Shown: positions 35,744-44,738, counted from the stretch's first letter. The stretch is 64,000 bases of DNA from M3007 sp964484205 (GCA_964484205.1 CAZAEZ010000023.1:1-64000); one strand, 5' to 3'. Numbers and translations are program-made. The notes: a model not told the origin generated them from the letters alone.

Positions 35744-37267
35744 CTACGCCAGGCGACTGACCCGCTGTTTCGGGAGTATTTCCAGGATCATTCCCCATAA
35801 ATCTTCGTAAGGGATAATCTCAATTTCGTGCGCCTGATTGGCCAGATCGAGCGGCATTGATTTCAGCTGCTTTTCAAAGCGCGCCGCTTTTCGGGACGCT
35901 GCTTCCCGGTGAAAGGCCGCCTCCGGAATCTGGACCAGCATTTTCAGGAAACAATTGCTGCGGAAATTTTCGTCTTTCTTGATGTACCGGGAGGTATATT
36001 TTTCCACTGCTTCTACCCGGTCGATACCGGCGTCGTAGCGTTTGTCTACGATATCATACAGCAATTGCAGGACGAGAACGGGGATGTTCATGCCGCGTTT
36101 GTCCCGGGCAAAGACCGGAATTTCATTGAGGAATTTAGCCAGCCGGAATTCCTTTTCCGGCAGGCGGTCCACCCGCCGGATACGGACCAGCAGGTACATG
36201 TATGCCTCGTAGAGTTTCCACATTTCCCGTATCTGGACCGGCTGATCGGCCAGCGCATCCTGTTGCAAGACGTCGGCACAAACATCAAATGCATCATCGT
36301 AGTGTTGCGTATGCAGTGCGAGGAGGAAGTACAGTTCCCGGACCTTGAACCAATTGAAAGAGCCGGGCTTGTAGATGTCTGTGTTTTGGCGAATAATTGC
36401 CTGCCCGCGGCCGAAGTCGCGCAGTTGCACGCAGGCGACCACCAGCTGGTAATAAAAAACCTGCATCGGCAAATCACTGGAATAGGGTTTTTGCCGGAAA
36501 AAACCGATGGCTTGTTCGCAGAGGTCGGCCACGGATTTGTAATCGTTGCGGCTGCTGAAAACCATCATTTGGAGCAAGCGGCCGCACAATTGCAGGCGAA
36601 AAGACGCCGACCGGGCCATGTACGGTTCAATTTGCCGGAAATACTCCTCCGCTTTATCCGCCACATCCGCCTGGGGCGCCCGGCTGCCCACATACCGGCT
36701 GATCAATTGGGTGTACAGTTCCTCGGCTTCATTTTCCATGGCCCAGATGGCCTGGTATTCTTTGTAGAGCGTACGGTAATGTTCATACTTTTTCGGGTCG
36801 CCGAGCAAGGTGCCGTAATGCAGCCGAAGGTGGTACAGGGCATTGAGACTTAGTTCCGTAAATTCGAAATGCTGCGTGTGCCGGAGCATATGCTCCAACT
36901 GCTCGATACCGACAGCATTGATTTTTTTGGACAACAGGGTCATGGCGGTTGACCACCGTTTGTTGCACTCGAAGTGCGCTTTTTGCCGGTCGGTGAATCC
37001 GGGTTCCTGAAAATCCAGGAGGCTGATCACTTCCAGGAGGCGTTCTTTCAGCTTGTTTTTGAGGCGCTGGAGTTTGGCCAGTGCCGGCGCAGCGTTTGAG
37101 TTGTAAAGCAGTTGTGCTGCTGCTTCTTGTGTTGGCGCCAGTCCCCGATAAATAATATCGAACAACTGCGCCATTTTAGAGTCGGGCTTCAGCACGACGT
37201 CCCAGAACCCACTTGATTTAAGTTTATCCCATGGAAGCGCGCAAACCAGTTCAGTTATTTCACGCAT
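35744..37267 (-). CDS. All-helical repeat (TPR-like) protein of unknown function, paralogue 4 (507 aa)
   Basis: The ATG at 37267 (MREITELVCAL) matches the N-termini of the paralogues; an in-frame ATG nine codons upstream is less likely. Conserved marks: ECNKRW near 105, GSFNWFKVRELYFLLALH centrally, RDKRGMNIPVLVLQ, the TSRYIKKDENFRSNCFLKML segment shared with paralogue 3, and a C-terminal ANQAHEIEIIPYEDLW. No signal peptide. It is first in a minus-strand run: paralogue 4, micropeptide copy C, paralogue 3, GIC-motif gene, large T9SS cargo. Function unknown. Near-identity of the C-terminal EIEIIPYEDLW motif among three of the four copies suggests a functional surface there. Confidence 0.9.
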   Translation of the reverse strand: MREITELVCALPWDKLKSSGFWDVVLKPDSKMAQLFDIIYRGLAPTQEAAAQLLYNSNAAPALAKLQRLKNKLKERLLEVISLLDFQEPGFTDRQKAHFECNKRWSTAMTLLSKKINAVGIEQLEHMLRHTQHFEFTELSLNALYHLRLHYGTLLGDPKKYEHYRTLYKEYQAIWAMENEAEELYTQLISRYVGSRAPQADVADKAEEYFRQIEPYMARSASFRLQLCGRLLQMMVFSSRNDYKSVADLCEQAIGFFRQKPYSSDLPMQVFYYQLVVACVQLRDFGRGQAIIRQNTDIYKPGSFNWFKVRELYFLLALHTQHYDDAFDVCADVLQQDALADQPVQIREMWKLYEAYMYLLVRIRRVDRLPEKEFRLAKFLNEIPVFARDKRGMNIPVLVLQLLYDIVDKRYDAGIDRVEAVEKYTSRYIKKDENFRSNCFLKMLVQIPEAAFHREAASRKAARFEKQLKSMPLDLANQAHEIEIIPYEDLWGMILEILPKQRVSRLA

Positions 37268-37404
37268 AATTGGTTGATTTTTAAATACAAACAAATAGGT
37301 TGCTTACAGGCTCCGCCTACAAACGGCACGCCGCACACCGGTTTTTCACGCCGGAATGTGCGTAGGTGCTGCATGTTGAAAAGAGACCTGAAATGCGCTT
37401 GTAT

Positions 37405-37509
37405 TCACGAGTCCGGTTTGGACTCAATCAACCTTTTATAAATGAAATTTAAATGAAGGGCATGGTTTTTAAAACCAGCAATGAGGTGTGGTAGATGTAG
37501 ACTTTTCAT
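37405..37509 (-). CDS. Possible small ORF (34 aa) upstream of paralogue 4; weak
   Basis: The ORF begins MKSLHLPHLIAGFKN, with the MK(S/C) start seen in micropeptides A and B and a partly hydrophobic centre, but it does not have their C-terminal signature. It sits 137 bp upstream of helical paralogue 4 on the same strand. It may be chance. The remaining gap (37510-38029) is AT-rich with no convincing gene and probably holds the promoter of the DUF6029 gene. Confidence 0.25.
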   Translation of the reverse strand: MKSLHLPHLIAGFKNHALHLNFIYKRLIESKPDS

Positions 37510-38029
37510 AGGCGGAACCCTAATTATTCGAGAAAGATTAGACAATATAGATTACAGAAAAAAGATGCTGGCAATGCGCTGTACCGTACACAGCATAGCG
37601 CAGTTGATCAACGCCGGGACCATGCTTTTAACTGCGTTTTTCAAACGGACGTCAAAAGCAAATTGGATACCTGGTCAAAAAATGAACAAAATCGGAAGGG
37701 ACGGAAACCGAAGGCAGCGCGTTCCAAAATGTGCCCTGCATACGAAAAAAATGCATTTGGCGGAACAGCATACACCCAGAAAGCGGATTATTAAAAGCTA
37801 AAGGTATTACATATTTTTTACCTCTAAAACATATTAAAAAAATATTAGCCCTAAAGGAAAGGATACCCCCGGCTTACAGGGCCTGTCGGGAATTGTCCGT
37901 TCGCCTTCAATACAACATTTTCAGCCGGGCTATGTACCTGAATTGCCTACATTTGCGGGCAGGCAGACGAATAGTTCACTGCCTGTTTGGCCTGGGTCAT
38001 TGACCGGTCCGAAAAAATGCCCGTTTTAC

Positions 38030-39670
38030 ATGAAGAAACATCTACTACACACCTTTGCCCTCTCGCTTATTTGCCTTGGTTATTTAACTGCACAGGATAA
38101 TAGCGGCCGGATTTCCGGCAACCTGCAGAGTAACGGCAATTTTTTTATCACGGATGAGAAAATCGGCGCCACCGGTACGCCGCAATACGACAACCAGAAA
38201 TTTGGCGCGGAGAGCTGGCTGGCGCTCAACTACTCCAACTGGGGCTTCGACATGGGCATCCGGTTCGATTTGTTCAACAACTCCAACCTGCTCAACCCCA
38301 CCGGTTCCTTTACCGACGAAGGCATTGGCCGTTGGTATATTCACAAAGAAATCCACAAGTTTGACCTGTCGGGCGGCTACCTGTACGACCAGATTGGTTC
38401 CGGCATCATCTTTCGCGCCTACGAGGAGCGCGCGCTGATGATCGACAACGCGCTGTTGGGTGTCAAAGTAGGCTATACATTCAACGACAACTGGAAAATC
38501 AAGGCGTTCACCGGGCGGCAAAAACGGCAATTCAACACCTACGGCTCCGTCATACGGGGCGGGTCGCTGGAGGGTTTTGTCAAACTAGACACTGTCAAAA
38601 ACATTTCCATTGCGCCCGGCTTTGGCGCTGTGGCGCGCACCCTCGACGAGGAATCGGTGAACCGGGTGGTCAACGAAATTGCCACCTATGCCCCGCAAGA
38701 CAGTACCGGCGCGCAGTACAACACCTACGCCATGACCCTGTACAACACCCTGCACATCGGCAACTTTTCCTGGTATGTGGAGGGGGCTTACAAAACCAAG
38801 GATGTCATTTTCAATGAATTCGAGGAAAAAGTAACCGGCGGGTTGGGCAAACTCATCAACACCGACGGGTACACCGCCTACACCAGCTTTACCTATGGCG
38901 GCAGCGGCCTGGGTATTACGCTGGAAGGCAAATACACTAAAAATTTTCGTTTCCGGACCGATCCCTTTCAGATCGGCGTGCAGGGCCAGATCAATTTTCT
39001 TCCGCCCATGGCCCGCCAGAACACCTTCCGCCTGCCGGCCCGGTTTTCACCCAACACCCAGGAACTCGGCGAAAAAGGCTTCCAACTGGATGCCCGGTAT
39101 GCGATCAACAAAAAACTGTCGATCGGCCTGAATGTCTCGGATATTTATCTGCTCGACAACGTAAGCCTGTACCGCGAAATCGCGCCGGAAATAACCTTCA
39201 AGTACAAACGCAAATGGCAACTGCTGGCCGGTTTGCAGGTGTTGAAATACAACATTGCCGTATACCAGGGCAAGGATGATTACGTGCATGCCGTGACCCC
39301 CTACGCCGAGTGGTTGTACAAGTTCACCCCACGCAAATCGCTCCGGGTGGAGGCGCAATACCTCGATACGGACGATGAATTCGGTTCCTGGGCCATGGTG
39401 CTCGTCGAACTCGGCATGGCCCCCCATTGGTTGATCTATGTGTCCGACATGTACAAAATTCAACATGCAAACAAGGAGACTTTTCCCGTAGAAAAAACGA
39501 AATTTGACGGGCTGCACTACCCCACCTTCGGCATCGTCTACACCTTCCGGGCCAACCGCTTTTCCCTTGCTTACGTCAAGCAAGTCGAAGGGATCAACTG
39601 CGCCGGGGGTATTTGCCGCTACGAACCGACCTTTCACGGAGTACGGCTGCAGCTCAGTTCCTCGTTTTAA
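38030..39670 (+). CDS. DUF6029-family outer-membrane beta-barrel protein (546 aa)
   Basis: The ATG at 38030 gives a clean signal peptide (MKKHLLHTFALSLICLGYLTAQ); 29 upstream in-frame codons do not look like protein. The mature part is Tyr/Phe/Gly-rich with alternating strands (SGRISGNLQSNGNFF, WKIKAFTGRQKRQF), typical of a porin-like barrel, and it ends in an aromatic residue (SSSF). DUF6029 proteins are found in Bacteroidota, often next to an Omp28-type lipoprotein, as here 59 bp downstream. The function of the family is not established. Confidence 0.88.
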   Translation: MKKHLLHTFALSLICLGYLTAQDNSGRISGNLQSNGNFFITDEKIGATGTPQYDNQKFGAESWLALNYSNWGFDMGIRFDLFNNSNLLNPTGSFTDEGIGRWYIHKEIHKFDLSGGYLYDQIGSGIIFRAYEERALMIDNALLGVKVGYTFNDNWKIKAFTGRQKRQFNTYGSVIRGGSLEGFVKLDTVKNISIAPGFGAVARTLDEESVNRVVNEIATYAPQDSTGAQYNTYAMTLYNTLHIGNFSWYVEGAYKTKDVIFNEFEEKVTGGLGKLINTDGYTAYTSFTYGGSGLGITLEGKYTKNFRFRTDPFQIGVQGQINFLPPMARQNTFRLPARFSPNTQELGEKGFQLDARYAINKKLSIGLNVSDIYLLDNVSLYREIAPEITFKYKRKWQLLAGLQVLKYNIAVYQGKDDYVHAVTPYAEWLYKFTPRKSLRVEAQYLDTDDEFGSWAMVLVELGMAPHWLIYVSDMYKIQHANKETFPVEKTKFDGLHYPTFGIVYTFRANRFSLAYVKQVEGINCAGGICRYEPTFHGVRLQLSSSF

Positions 39671-39729
39671 AGCCCTTCAAAACCTGCACAAACAATTCCA
39701 GTGACATGCATCAATTGAACATTCCCGCT

Positions 39730-40545
39730 ATGAAGAAAAGTTTATTTTTCAGCCTGTTAGCCGCTGCTGCTCTGTTCTGGGGCTGCGCGGAAAAGTCGAT
39801 TCCGATACCGGAATTGAACGTTGGAAGCCGCAAAGTGCTCGTGGAAGAACTCACCGGCGTCCAATGCCCCAACTGCCCCGACGGTACTGCTGCCCTGGTC
39901 AACCTGGGCAACCAGATTGGCGAAAACCTCATCGTCGTGTCCATCCACGCAGCACCCGGATACGACAAGCCGTACGCAGAGAGCAAATACGACTTCCGGA
40001 CCGCCAAAGGCTCCGAACTGGCCAATTTCATTGGCGACGCCTCGTTCTTTCCGGCCGCCTCGATCAATCGCCGCCTGGTACCGCCCGAAACCGAACCTTA
40101 CCTGCCTCGTCAGATTTGGGCCGGCATCATCAACGAAGATCTGGGTGAAGACCCCGCCCTCGGTGTTTTTCTCGAAAGTACGTTCAACCCGGTGAACCGC
40201 CAACTGGAGGTGGAAGTAACCCTGGCGCCGGAGTCAACCCTGACCGGTGAACACCGCCTCACGGTATTGCTCACGCAAGACAGCATCCAGGATTACCAGA
40301 AGGTAAACCTGGATAAAGTGCCCGACTATTACCACCGCCATGTACTGCGCGATATTCTGACGCAACCAACCGGCGATGTCATCACAGAACCACTCACTGC
40401 AAATGCCGTGATTATCAAAAAATTCACGATGGCGTTGCCGGTAGACTGGGACGAGAAACACTGCGACATCGTGGCGTTTGTGCACCATGGTACGGCGCCC
40501 GACAAGGAAGTTTTGCAGGCAGCTGAAGCACATGTGCTAAAATAA
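39730..40545 (+). CDS. Omp28-related lipoprotein with thioredoxin-like fold (271 aa)
   Basis: The ATG at 39730 gives a lipoprotein signal with lipobox ALFWGC (Cys19). Residues 35-50 contain VLVEELTGVQCPNCP, whose C46-x-x-C49 corresponds to the thioredoxin-type CxxC of Omp28-related proteins. The second half is a beta-rich domain (EVEVTLAPES, RLTVLLTQDSIQDYQ). It is expected to be lipid-anchored on an outer or inner membrane face. The gene follows the DUF6029 gene closely on the same strand; the two products probably act together at the outer membrane. Whether it performs redox chemistry is not known. Confidence 0.9.
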   Translation: MKKSLFFSLLAAAALFWGCAEKSIPIPELNVGSRKVLVEELTGVQCPNCPDGTAALVNLGNQIGENLIVVSIHAAPGYDKPYAESKYDFRTAKGSELANFIGDASFFPAASINRRLVPPETEPYLPRQIWAGIINEDLGEDPALGVFLESTFNPVNRQLEVEVTLAPESTLTGEHRLTVLLTQDSIQDYQKVNLDKVPDYYHRHVLRDILTQPTGDVITEPLTANAVIIKKFTMALPVDWDEKHCDIVAFVHHGTAPDKEVLQAAEAHVLK

Positions 40546-40719
40546 CTTGTTGCTTGTCAACCGTTGGCCATTTGTTAATTTGGCGTAAATTCGCCGCCGA
40601 AATTTCCAGAAGCCTTGCCAGACTCGGTTGTTAGGTTTTTTCTGGACCAAAGCAGCCGTTTTACCCGCCTACCCTGTTTGTCCTAAACCATCTGCCAACC
40701 GTATTAAATTGAACATGCC

Positions 40720-41898
40720 ATGTTTCACCTAACCGAAGAGCATCTGGCCGTCAGAGAAGCAGCCCGGCAATTTGCCCAGAATGAATTAAAACCCGGCGTC
40801 ATCGAACGCGATAGTAAAATGGAATACCCGCACGACCAGGTGCGTCAAATGGCCGAATTAGGCTTCCTGGGTATGATGGTCCCCCCGGAATTTGGCGGCG
40901 GCGGCATGGACACTTTGTCCTACGTGATCGCCATGGAGGAGATCAGCAAGGTCGACAGCTCTTGCTCCGTCATTATGTCGGTCAACAACTCCCTGGTTTG
41001 CTGGGGCATTGAAAAATACGGCACCGAAGAACAAAAGCAAAAATACCTGCCCAGACTGGCCAGCGGCGAGTGGATCGGCTCCTTCTGTCTTTCCGAACCC
41101 GAGGCCGGCTCCGACGCTACCAGCCAGCGGACCACCGCTGTCGACATGGGCGATCACTACCTGCTCAACGGCACTAAAAACTGGATCACCAGCGGTGGAA
41201 AATCCAGTCTGCACATCGTTATCGCGCAAACAGACCCGGAAAAAGGGCACCACGGGATAAACGCACTGCTGGTCGAAACCGCCTGGCCCGGCGTTACCAT
41301 CGGCGCCAAGGAGGACAAACTCGGCATCCGTGCCTCCGACACGCACACCATCATGTACAACGACGTGAAAGTGCCCAAGGAAAACCGGATCGGGAAAGAT
41401 GGTTTCGGATTCAAGTTTGCCATGAAAACGCTCTCCGGCGGGCGCATTGGTATTGCCGCGCAAGCCCTGGGCATCGCGGCCGGCGCCTACGAACTGTCGG
41501 TCGCCTACGCCCTGGAGCGCGAAACCTTCGGCAAACCCATCAGCAAGCACCAGGCAATCGCCTTCAAACTGGCCGATATGGCCACCGAAATTGAAGCAGC
41601 CCGCCTGCTGGTGTACCGCTCTGCCGTGCTGAAAGACCAGGGGCTCGATTTCGACCAGGCCTCCTCCATGGCTAAACTTTTCGCTTCCGAGGTGGCTATG
41701 CGGCACACCGTGGAGGCTGTGCAAATTCACGGTGGTTACGGGTATGTAAAAGAATACCACGTGGAGCGCCTCATGCGCGATGCCAAAATCACCCAGATCT
41801 ACGAGGGCACCTCCGAAGTACAGCGGATCGTCATCTCCCGAAATGTGCTGAAAGGTGATCTGTACGTGCCTATGCCGGGGTTGGCAGGGGTTGTTTGA
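40720..41898 (+). CDS. Acyl-CoA dehydrogenase (short-chain/butyryl-CoA type, 392 aa)
   Basis: FAD-dependent alpha,beta-dehydrogenation of acyl-CoA in beta-oxidation or branched-chain amino acid catabolism. The full-length family pattern is present: an N-terminal helical domain, signature FCLSEPEAGSDA (about 125-136), GG(R)IGIAAQALGIA, RETFGKPISKHQAI, and the C-terminal YEGTSEVQRIVISRNVL, where the Glu before GTSE is at the catalytic-base position of butyryl-CoA dehydrogenases. It stands alone, with no ETF or thiolase gene nearby. Substrate chain length cannot be read with confidence. Confidence 0.95.
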   Translation: MFHLTEEHLAVREAARQFAQNELKPGVIERDSKMEYPHDQVRQMAELGFLGMMVPPEFGGGGMDTLSYVIAMEEISKVDSSCSVIMSVNNSLVCWGIEKYGTEEQKQKYLPRLASGEWIGSFCLSEPEAGSDATSQRTTAVDMGDHYLLNGTKNWITSGGKSSLHIVIAQTDPEKGHHGINALLVETAWPGVTIGAKEDKLGIRASDTHTIMYNDVKVPKENRIGKDGFGFKFAMKTLSGGRIGIAAQALGIAAGAYELSVAYALERETFGKPISKHQAIAFKLADMATEIEAARLLVYRSAVLKDQGLDFDQASSMAKLFASEVAMRHTVEAVQIHGGYGYVKEYHVERLMRDAKITQIYEGTSEVQRIVISRNVLKGDLYVPMPGLAGVV

Positions 41899-41913
41899 GT
41901 TTTTGTCATTTTG

Positions 41914-42060
41914 TGGGTCATTAATAGGGTCATTAATAAGGTCATTAAATTGATACGTTGGAAACCAAACCCTACTTAAATGGTGAAAACGCCCTAATGA
42001 CCTTAATGACTCTAATGACCCACAAATGACCCTAATGACCCACAAATGACCTTAATTGCC
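41914..42060. repeat. Inverted tandem GGGTCATTAAT / AATGACC repeats
   Basis: GGGTCATTAATA iterations at 41914-41948 face AATGACC(C/T)(T/A)(C/A)AA(A/T) iterations at 41996-42060, so the block can fold back on itself. It lies between the plus-strand acyl-CoA dehydrogenase and the minus-strand small membrane genes, at their convergent 3' ends, where it could act as a two-way terminator. Confidence 0.75.
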
Positions 42061-42061
42061 C

Positions 42062-42364
42062 CTAATCATCAACCTCTGCCTCCAATTTCCGATATTGCCA
42101 GCTAAAATAAAACCACATGGTCACGGCATAGAACAAGCCGCCTATCAGAAAAACGCCCCAGTACAGCAGAAATTCCCGCGAATTATACGCGCCGCGAAGG
42201 GCCGGCCAGGAAAATCCCTGGTCGATCACCGTCATAAAAAAGCGCACCAGAAAAGCCGTCAGCGTACCCCAACTGATCGCCGTGGCCAAAACATAGCGAA
42301 AGGCGCCTTTTTGGCGCGTGGCTTTCCAGTGCTCCAGGAACTGCTGTTTTTCTTGTGCGTTCAT
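42062..42364 (-). CDS. Small two-helix membrane protein, tandem paralogue 3 (100 aa)
   Basis: It starts MNAQEKQQFLEHWKATRQKGAF, the same E-K-x-x-F-x-x-x-W-(E/K)-x-x-R-x-K-G pattern as the two genes upstream. Two predicted membrane helices (about 25-48 and 67-88) follow. The ATG overlaps the stop of the preceding gene (ATGA at 42361-42364), so translation is probably coupled. No known family recognised. Confidence 0.75.
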   Translation of the reverse strand: MNAQEKQQFLEHWKATRQKGAFRYVLATAISWGTLTAFLVRFFMTVIDQGFSWPALRGAYNSREFLLYWGVFLIGGLFYAVTMWFYFSWQYRKLEAEVDD

Positions 42365-42645
42365 GTGCCGGATTTTAGTTTTTGGTATTGGCTTTCACTG
42401 CCGCTCCATTGAGCCCAGGCCATGAACAATCCGAAGAAAATGGCGGTAAACCAGAGGCTCGAATAAAAAACCTCCCCATTCAGGATCGTCTCCCAGCCTT
42501 CCCAAACCAATTCGACCAGGACCATCACAGCAATAAAAAGCAGGGCCGACCAAAAGGCATTGCGCAGAATAAAATGCCACTTGCCTTTGGCGCGCCGTTT
42601 TTCCCAGGCAGCAATGAATTTCTCCTTCTCGCCTTTGTAAAACAT
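42361..42645 (-). CDS. Small two-helix membrane protein, tandem paralogue 2 (94 aa)
   Basis: N-terminus EKEKFIAAWEKRRAKGKWHF, then two hydrophobic helices (about 28-48 and 63-80) and a short polar tail ending in QYQKLKSGT. Same order of elements as its neighbours; 4-bp overlap with the downstream gene and 30 bp from the upstream one. Function unknown; the conserved W-E-K-x-R-A-K-G-K-W segment precedes the first helix and is probably cytoplasmic. Confidence 0.75.
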   Translation of the reverse strand: MFYKGEKEKFIAAWEKRRAKGKWHFILRNAFWSALLFIAVMVLVELVWEGWETILNGEVFYSSLWFTAIFFGLFMAWAQWSGSESQYQKLKSGT

Positions 42646-42675
42646 GAGCGTTGTTTTTAAGTACGTGTGCAGAAT

Positions 42676-42957
42676 TTACCCTCCTGATTTAATGCGCCGG
42701 TACATGCGCTCCATCAACCACCAGTTTAACATACCCGAAAGTATACCCATAGCGGCGATAACCACAAGTTTTCGGACGGAGAGCAAATTCCGGTTGACCG
42801 CCGTGGCCAAATCAACTTCAAACAAATCCAGCAGCACCAAAAGCGTCCCGAACAACAATGCAAACCCGCCAGCCGATTGCAAAACGACCAGCCACTTGCC
42901 TTTGGCCCGTTGTTTTTCCCACTTTTCCATGAATTGTTTTTCTTCGTAGGCTTCCAT
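42676..42957 (-). CDS. Small two-helix membrane protein, tandem paralogue 1 (93 aa)
   Basis: First of three tandem copies: EKQFMEKWEKQRAKGKWLVV, two helices (about 25-45 and 62-80), tail MYRRIKSGG similar to YQKLKSGT of paralogue 2. It lies 109 bp downstream of the DUF58 gene on the same strand, with a large palindrome in between. The set looks like recent tandem duplication followed by divergence. Function unknown. Confidence 0.75.
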   Translation of the reverse strand: MEAYEEKQFMEKWEKQRAKGKWLVVLQSAGGFALLFGTLLVLLDLFEVDLATAVNRNLLSVRKLVVIAAMGILSGMLNWWLMERMYRRIKSGG

Positions 42958-42981
42958 TTGAATAGATTTTAAACAGTTAAG

Positions 42982-43063
42982 ACTCTGTGCTCCTCCGTTC
43001 CTCTGTGCCCCTCTGTGAAACTACTGACACAGAGACTCACAGAGGAACGGAGGACGCAGAGTT
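42982..43063. repeat. Inverted repeat of CTCTGTG/CTCCGTTCCTCTGTG type
   Basis: ACTCTGTGCTCCTCCGTTCC at 42982 onward pairs with GGAACGGAGGACGCAGAGT ending at 43063, arms of ~25 bp with one or two mismatches. It sits between the DUF58 stop and the first small membrane gene, so it could attenuate read-through. It resembles the palindrome at 53853-53921. Confidence 0.8.
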
Positions 43064-43066
43064 TTT

Positions 43067-44389
43067 TCAAATCAGGCCCCGCGACTTCAATTCAAGATAC
43101 TTGTTGATCGTGTCCAAGGTCAAATCTTCCGGCTTGGTCAGAATAGCCTGAATGCCGTATTGCCGCAGTTTGTACACCATTTCTTTTTTCTCCTGCAAAA
43201 ACTGCCGCGCCACGGTTTGCCGGTAAATATCGGCAGTGCGGTGCACATCTTCCTGGGCCAGCGCCCGGATTTCCGTGTTTTCAAAAAAGACCACCACCAG
43301 CAGGTGGAAGCGGTTGAGGCGGCGCAAAGTCGGCAAAGCACGCTCCAGGGCATACATGCTTTCAAAATTGGTGAACAACAACAACAACGCCCGCATGCTG
43401 ATCATCCGCCGCACAGCCTCGTAGAGTAGTTCGTAGTTCGACTCGCCGGTGCGCTCCTTTTCCCGGTACAGCGACTCCAGTATCCGGCTCAACTGCCCGG
43501 CACTTCGCTCGGCTTTCAAGGTGGCGCCGATCACGTCGGAAAAGGTCAGCAAACCTGCCTTGTCCTGTTTTTTCAAAATAATATTGCTGATGGCCAGCGT
43601 GGTATTGATCGCATAATCCATCAGGCTAAGACCATCGAACGGCATACGCATCACCCGGCTTTTATCGACGATGCAGTACACCTGCTGGCTGCGCTCGTCT
43701 TCGTACTGGTTCACCATGAGCGCCGCACGACGGCTGGAGGCTTTCCAGTTGATGCTCCGGTAGTCGTCGCCCTGCACGTAGTTTTTAATCTGTTCAAACT
43801 CGTAACTGTGCCCGATCCGGCGAATTTTCTTGATGCCCGTCTCATGCGCAATGTGCTGCATGGCGCGCAGTTCGTAGCGCTTCATTTGAATGATGGAAGG
43901 GTAAACGGCCACCTCCTGGGGCTGTACAAAAATTACCCGTCGCTCCACCAGCCCAAGCCGGGTGGCCACAAACACGTTGATATTGCCAAAATGATACGCC
44001 CCGCGGGTCAGGGGCCGCAACTCGTACCGGATAGACGATTGCTCCGCAGGCGCCATAACCAGGCGCTCCGCAAAATCGCGGCGCTGAAACTGTACCGGCA
44101 ATTCATCCACCACGCTAAGCCGCAGCCGGAGCGCGCCGGCATTGTGCAAACGCAAAGTCACCGGATTCGGGTCGCTCAACGAAAATACCAGATTGAGTTC
44201 CCGCACGCACAGCACATTTGGCCTGCGGCCAAAAAGCAGGAACCCGTCAGCCAAAACCAATGCCACACCAACTGCAAACGCGGCCTTCGCAACAGGAAAC
44301 AACGCGGGCACCGGAAATGCCAGCGCAAACAACGCGATCAGGCCGCCAAAAAGCCAGAAAAAACGATTGGTAAGGTAGAGGTTACGCAT
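43067..44389 (-). CDS. DUF58 domain-containing membrane protein (440 aa)
   Basis: The ATG at 44389 (MRNLYLTNRFFWLFGG) is preferred; an upstream in-frame ATG would make residues encoded by the CGGTCGCC repeat block. Two N-terminal membrane helices (about 8-50), a beta-rich region, then the DUF58 signature around 195-215 (GHSYEFEQIKNYVQGDDYRS, INWKASSRRAALMVNQYEDE) and a vWA-like domain. DUF58 proteins usually sit next to a MoxR AAA+ ATPase. None is present here, so the partner must be elsewhere. Probably involved in envelope or protein-complex maturation, as inferred for MoxR-DUF58 systems. Confidence 0.92.
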   Translation of the reverse strand: MRNLYLTNRFFWLFGGLIALFALAFPVPALFPVAKAAFAVGVALVLADGFLLFGRRPNVLCVRELNLVFSLSDPNPVTLRLHNAGALRLRLSVVDELPVQFQRRDFAERLVMAPAEQSSIRYELRPLTRGAYHFGNINVFVATRLGLVERRVIFVQPQEVAVYPSIIQMKRYELRAMQHIAHETGIKKIRRIGHSYEFEQIKNYVQGDDYRSINWKASSRRAALMVNQYEDERSQQVYCIVDKSRVMRMPFDGLSLMDYAINTTLAISNIILKKQDKAGLLTFSDVIGATLKAERSAGQLSRILESLYREKERTGESNYELLYEAVRRMISMRALLLLFTNFESMYALERALPTLRRLNRFHLLVVVFFENTEIRALAQEDVHRTADIYRQTVARQFLQEKKEMVYKLRQYGIQAILTKPEDLTLDTINKYLELKSRGLI

Positions 44390-44400
44390 AATTTGATGTT

Positions 44401-44738
44401 GTAGGGGCGACCCTCGCGGTCGCCCACCCTCGCGGTCGCCCGGAATCGCGGTCGCCCGGAATCGCGGTCGCCCGGAATTGCGGTCGCCCAAATATACGAT
44501 TACCCAAATTTGCAGTTGCCCGCATGTTTACCGTTGCCGGTGCTTTAACATAGCCGGCCTGCATTCCGGACTGTCGAAACATGCAATAAAACCACGATCT
44601 TCCGTAGGGGCGACCCTTACGGTCGCCCGCAAAACAATGGTCGCCCAATCATCCCGGGCGACCGCAAGGACGGGCGACCGCAAAACAAGGACGGGCGACC
44701 GCAAAACAAGGACGGGCGACCGCAAGGGTCGCCCCTAC
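44401..44738. repeat. REP-like array of CGGTCGCC(C) units with inverted outer ends
   Basis: The block begins GTAGGGGCGACCC (44401) and ends GGGTCGCCCCTAC (44738), inverted copies. CGGTCGCCCGGAAT is iterated at 44418-44490 and GGGCGACCGCAAAACAAGGAC at 44656-44722. About 110 bp between the two arrays is unique. It lies immediately 5' of the DUF58 start codon. Confidence 0.85.

Noticed and set aside
37481..38003. Two plus-strand ORFs upstream of the DUF6029 gene
   Set aside because: AT-rich upstream sequence, no motif, and the second overlaps the signal-peptide start of the well-supported DUF6029 gene.
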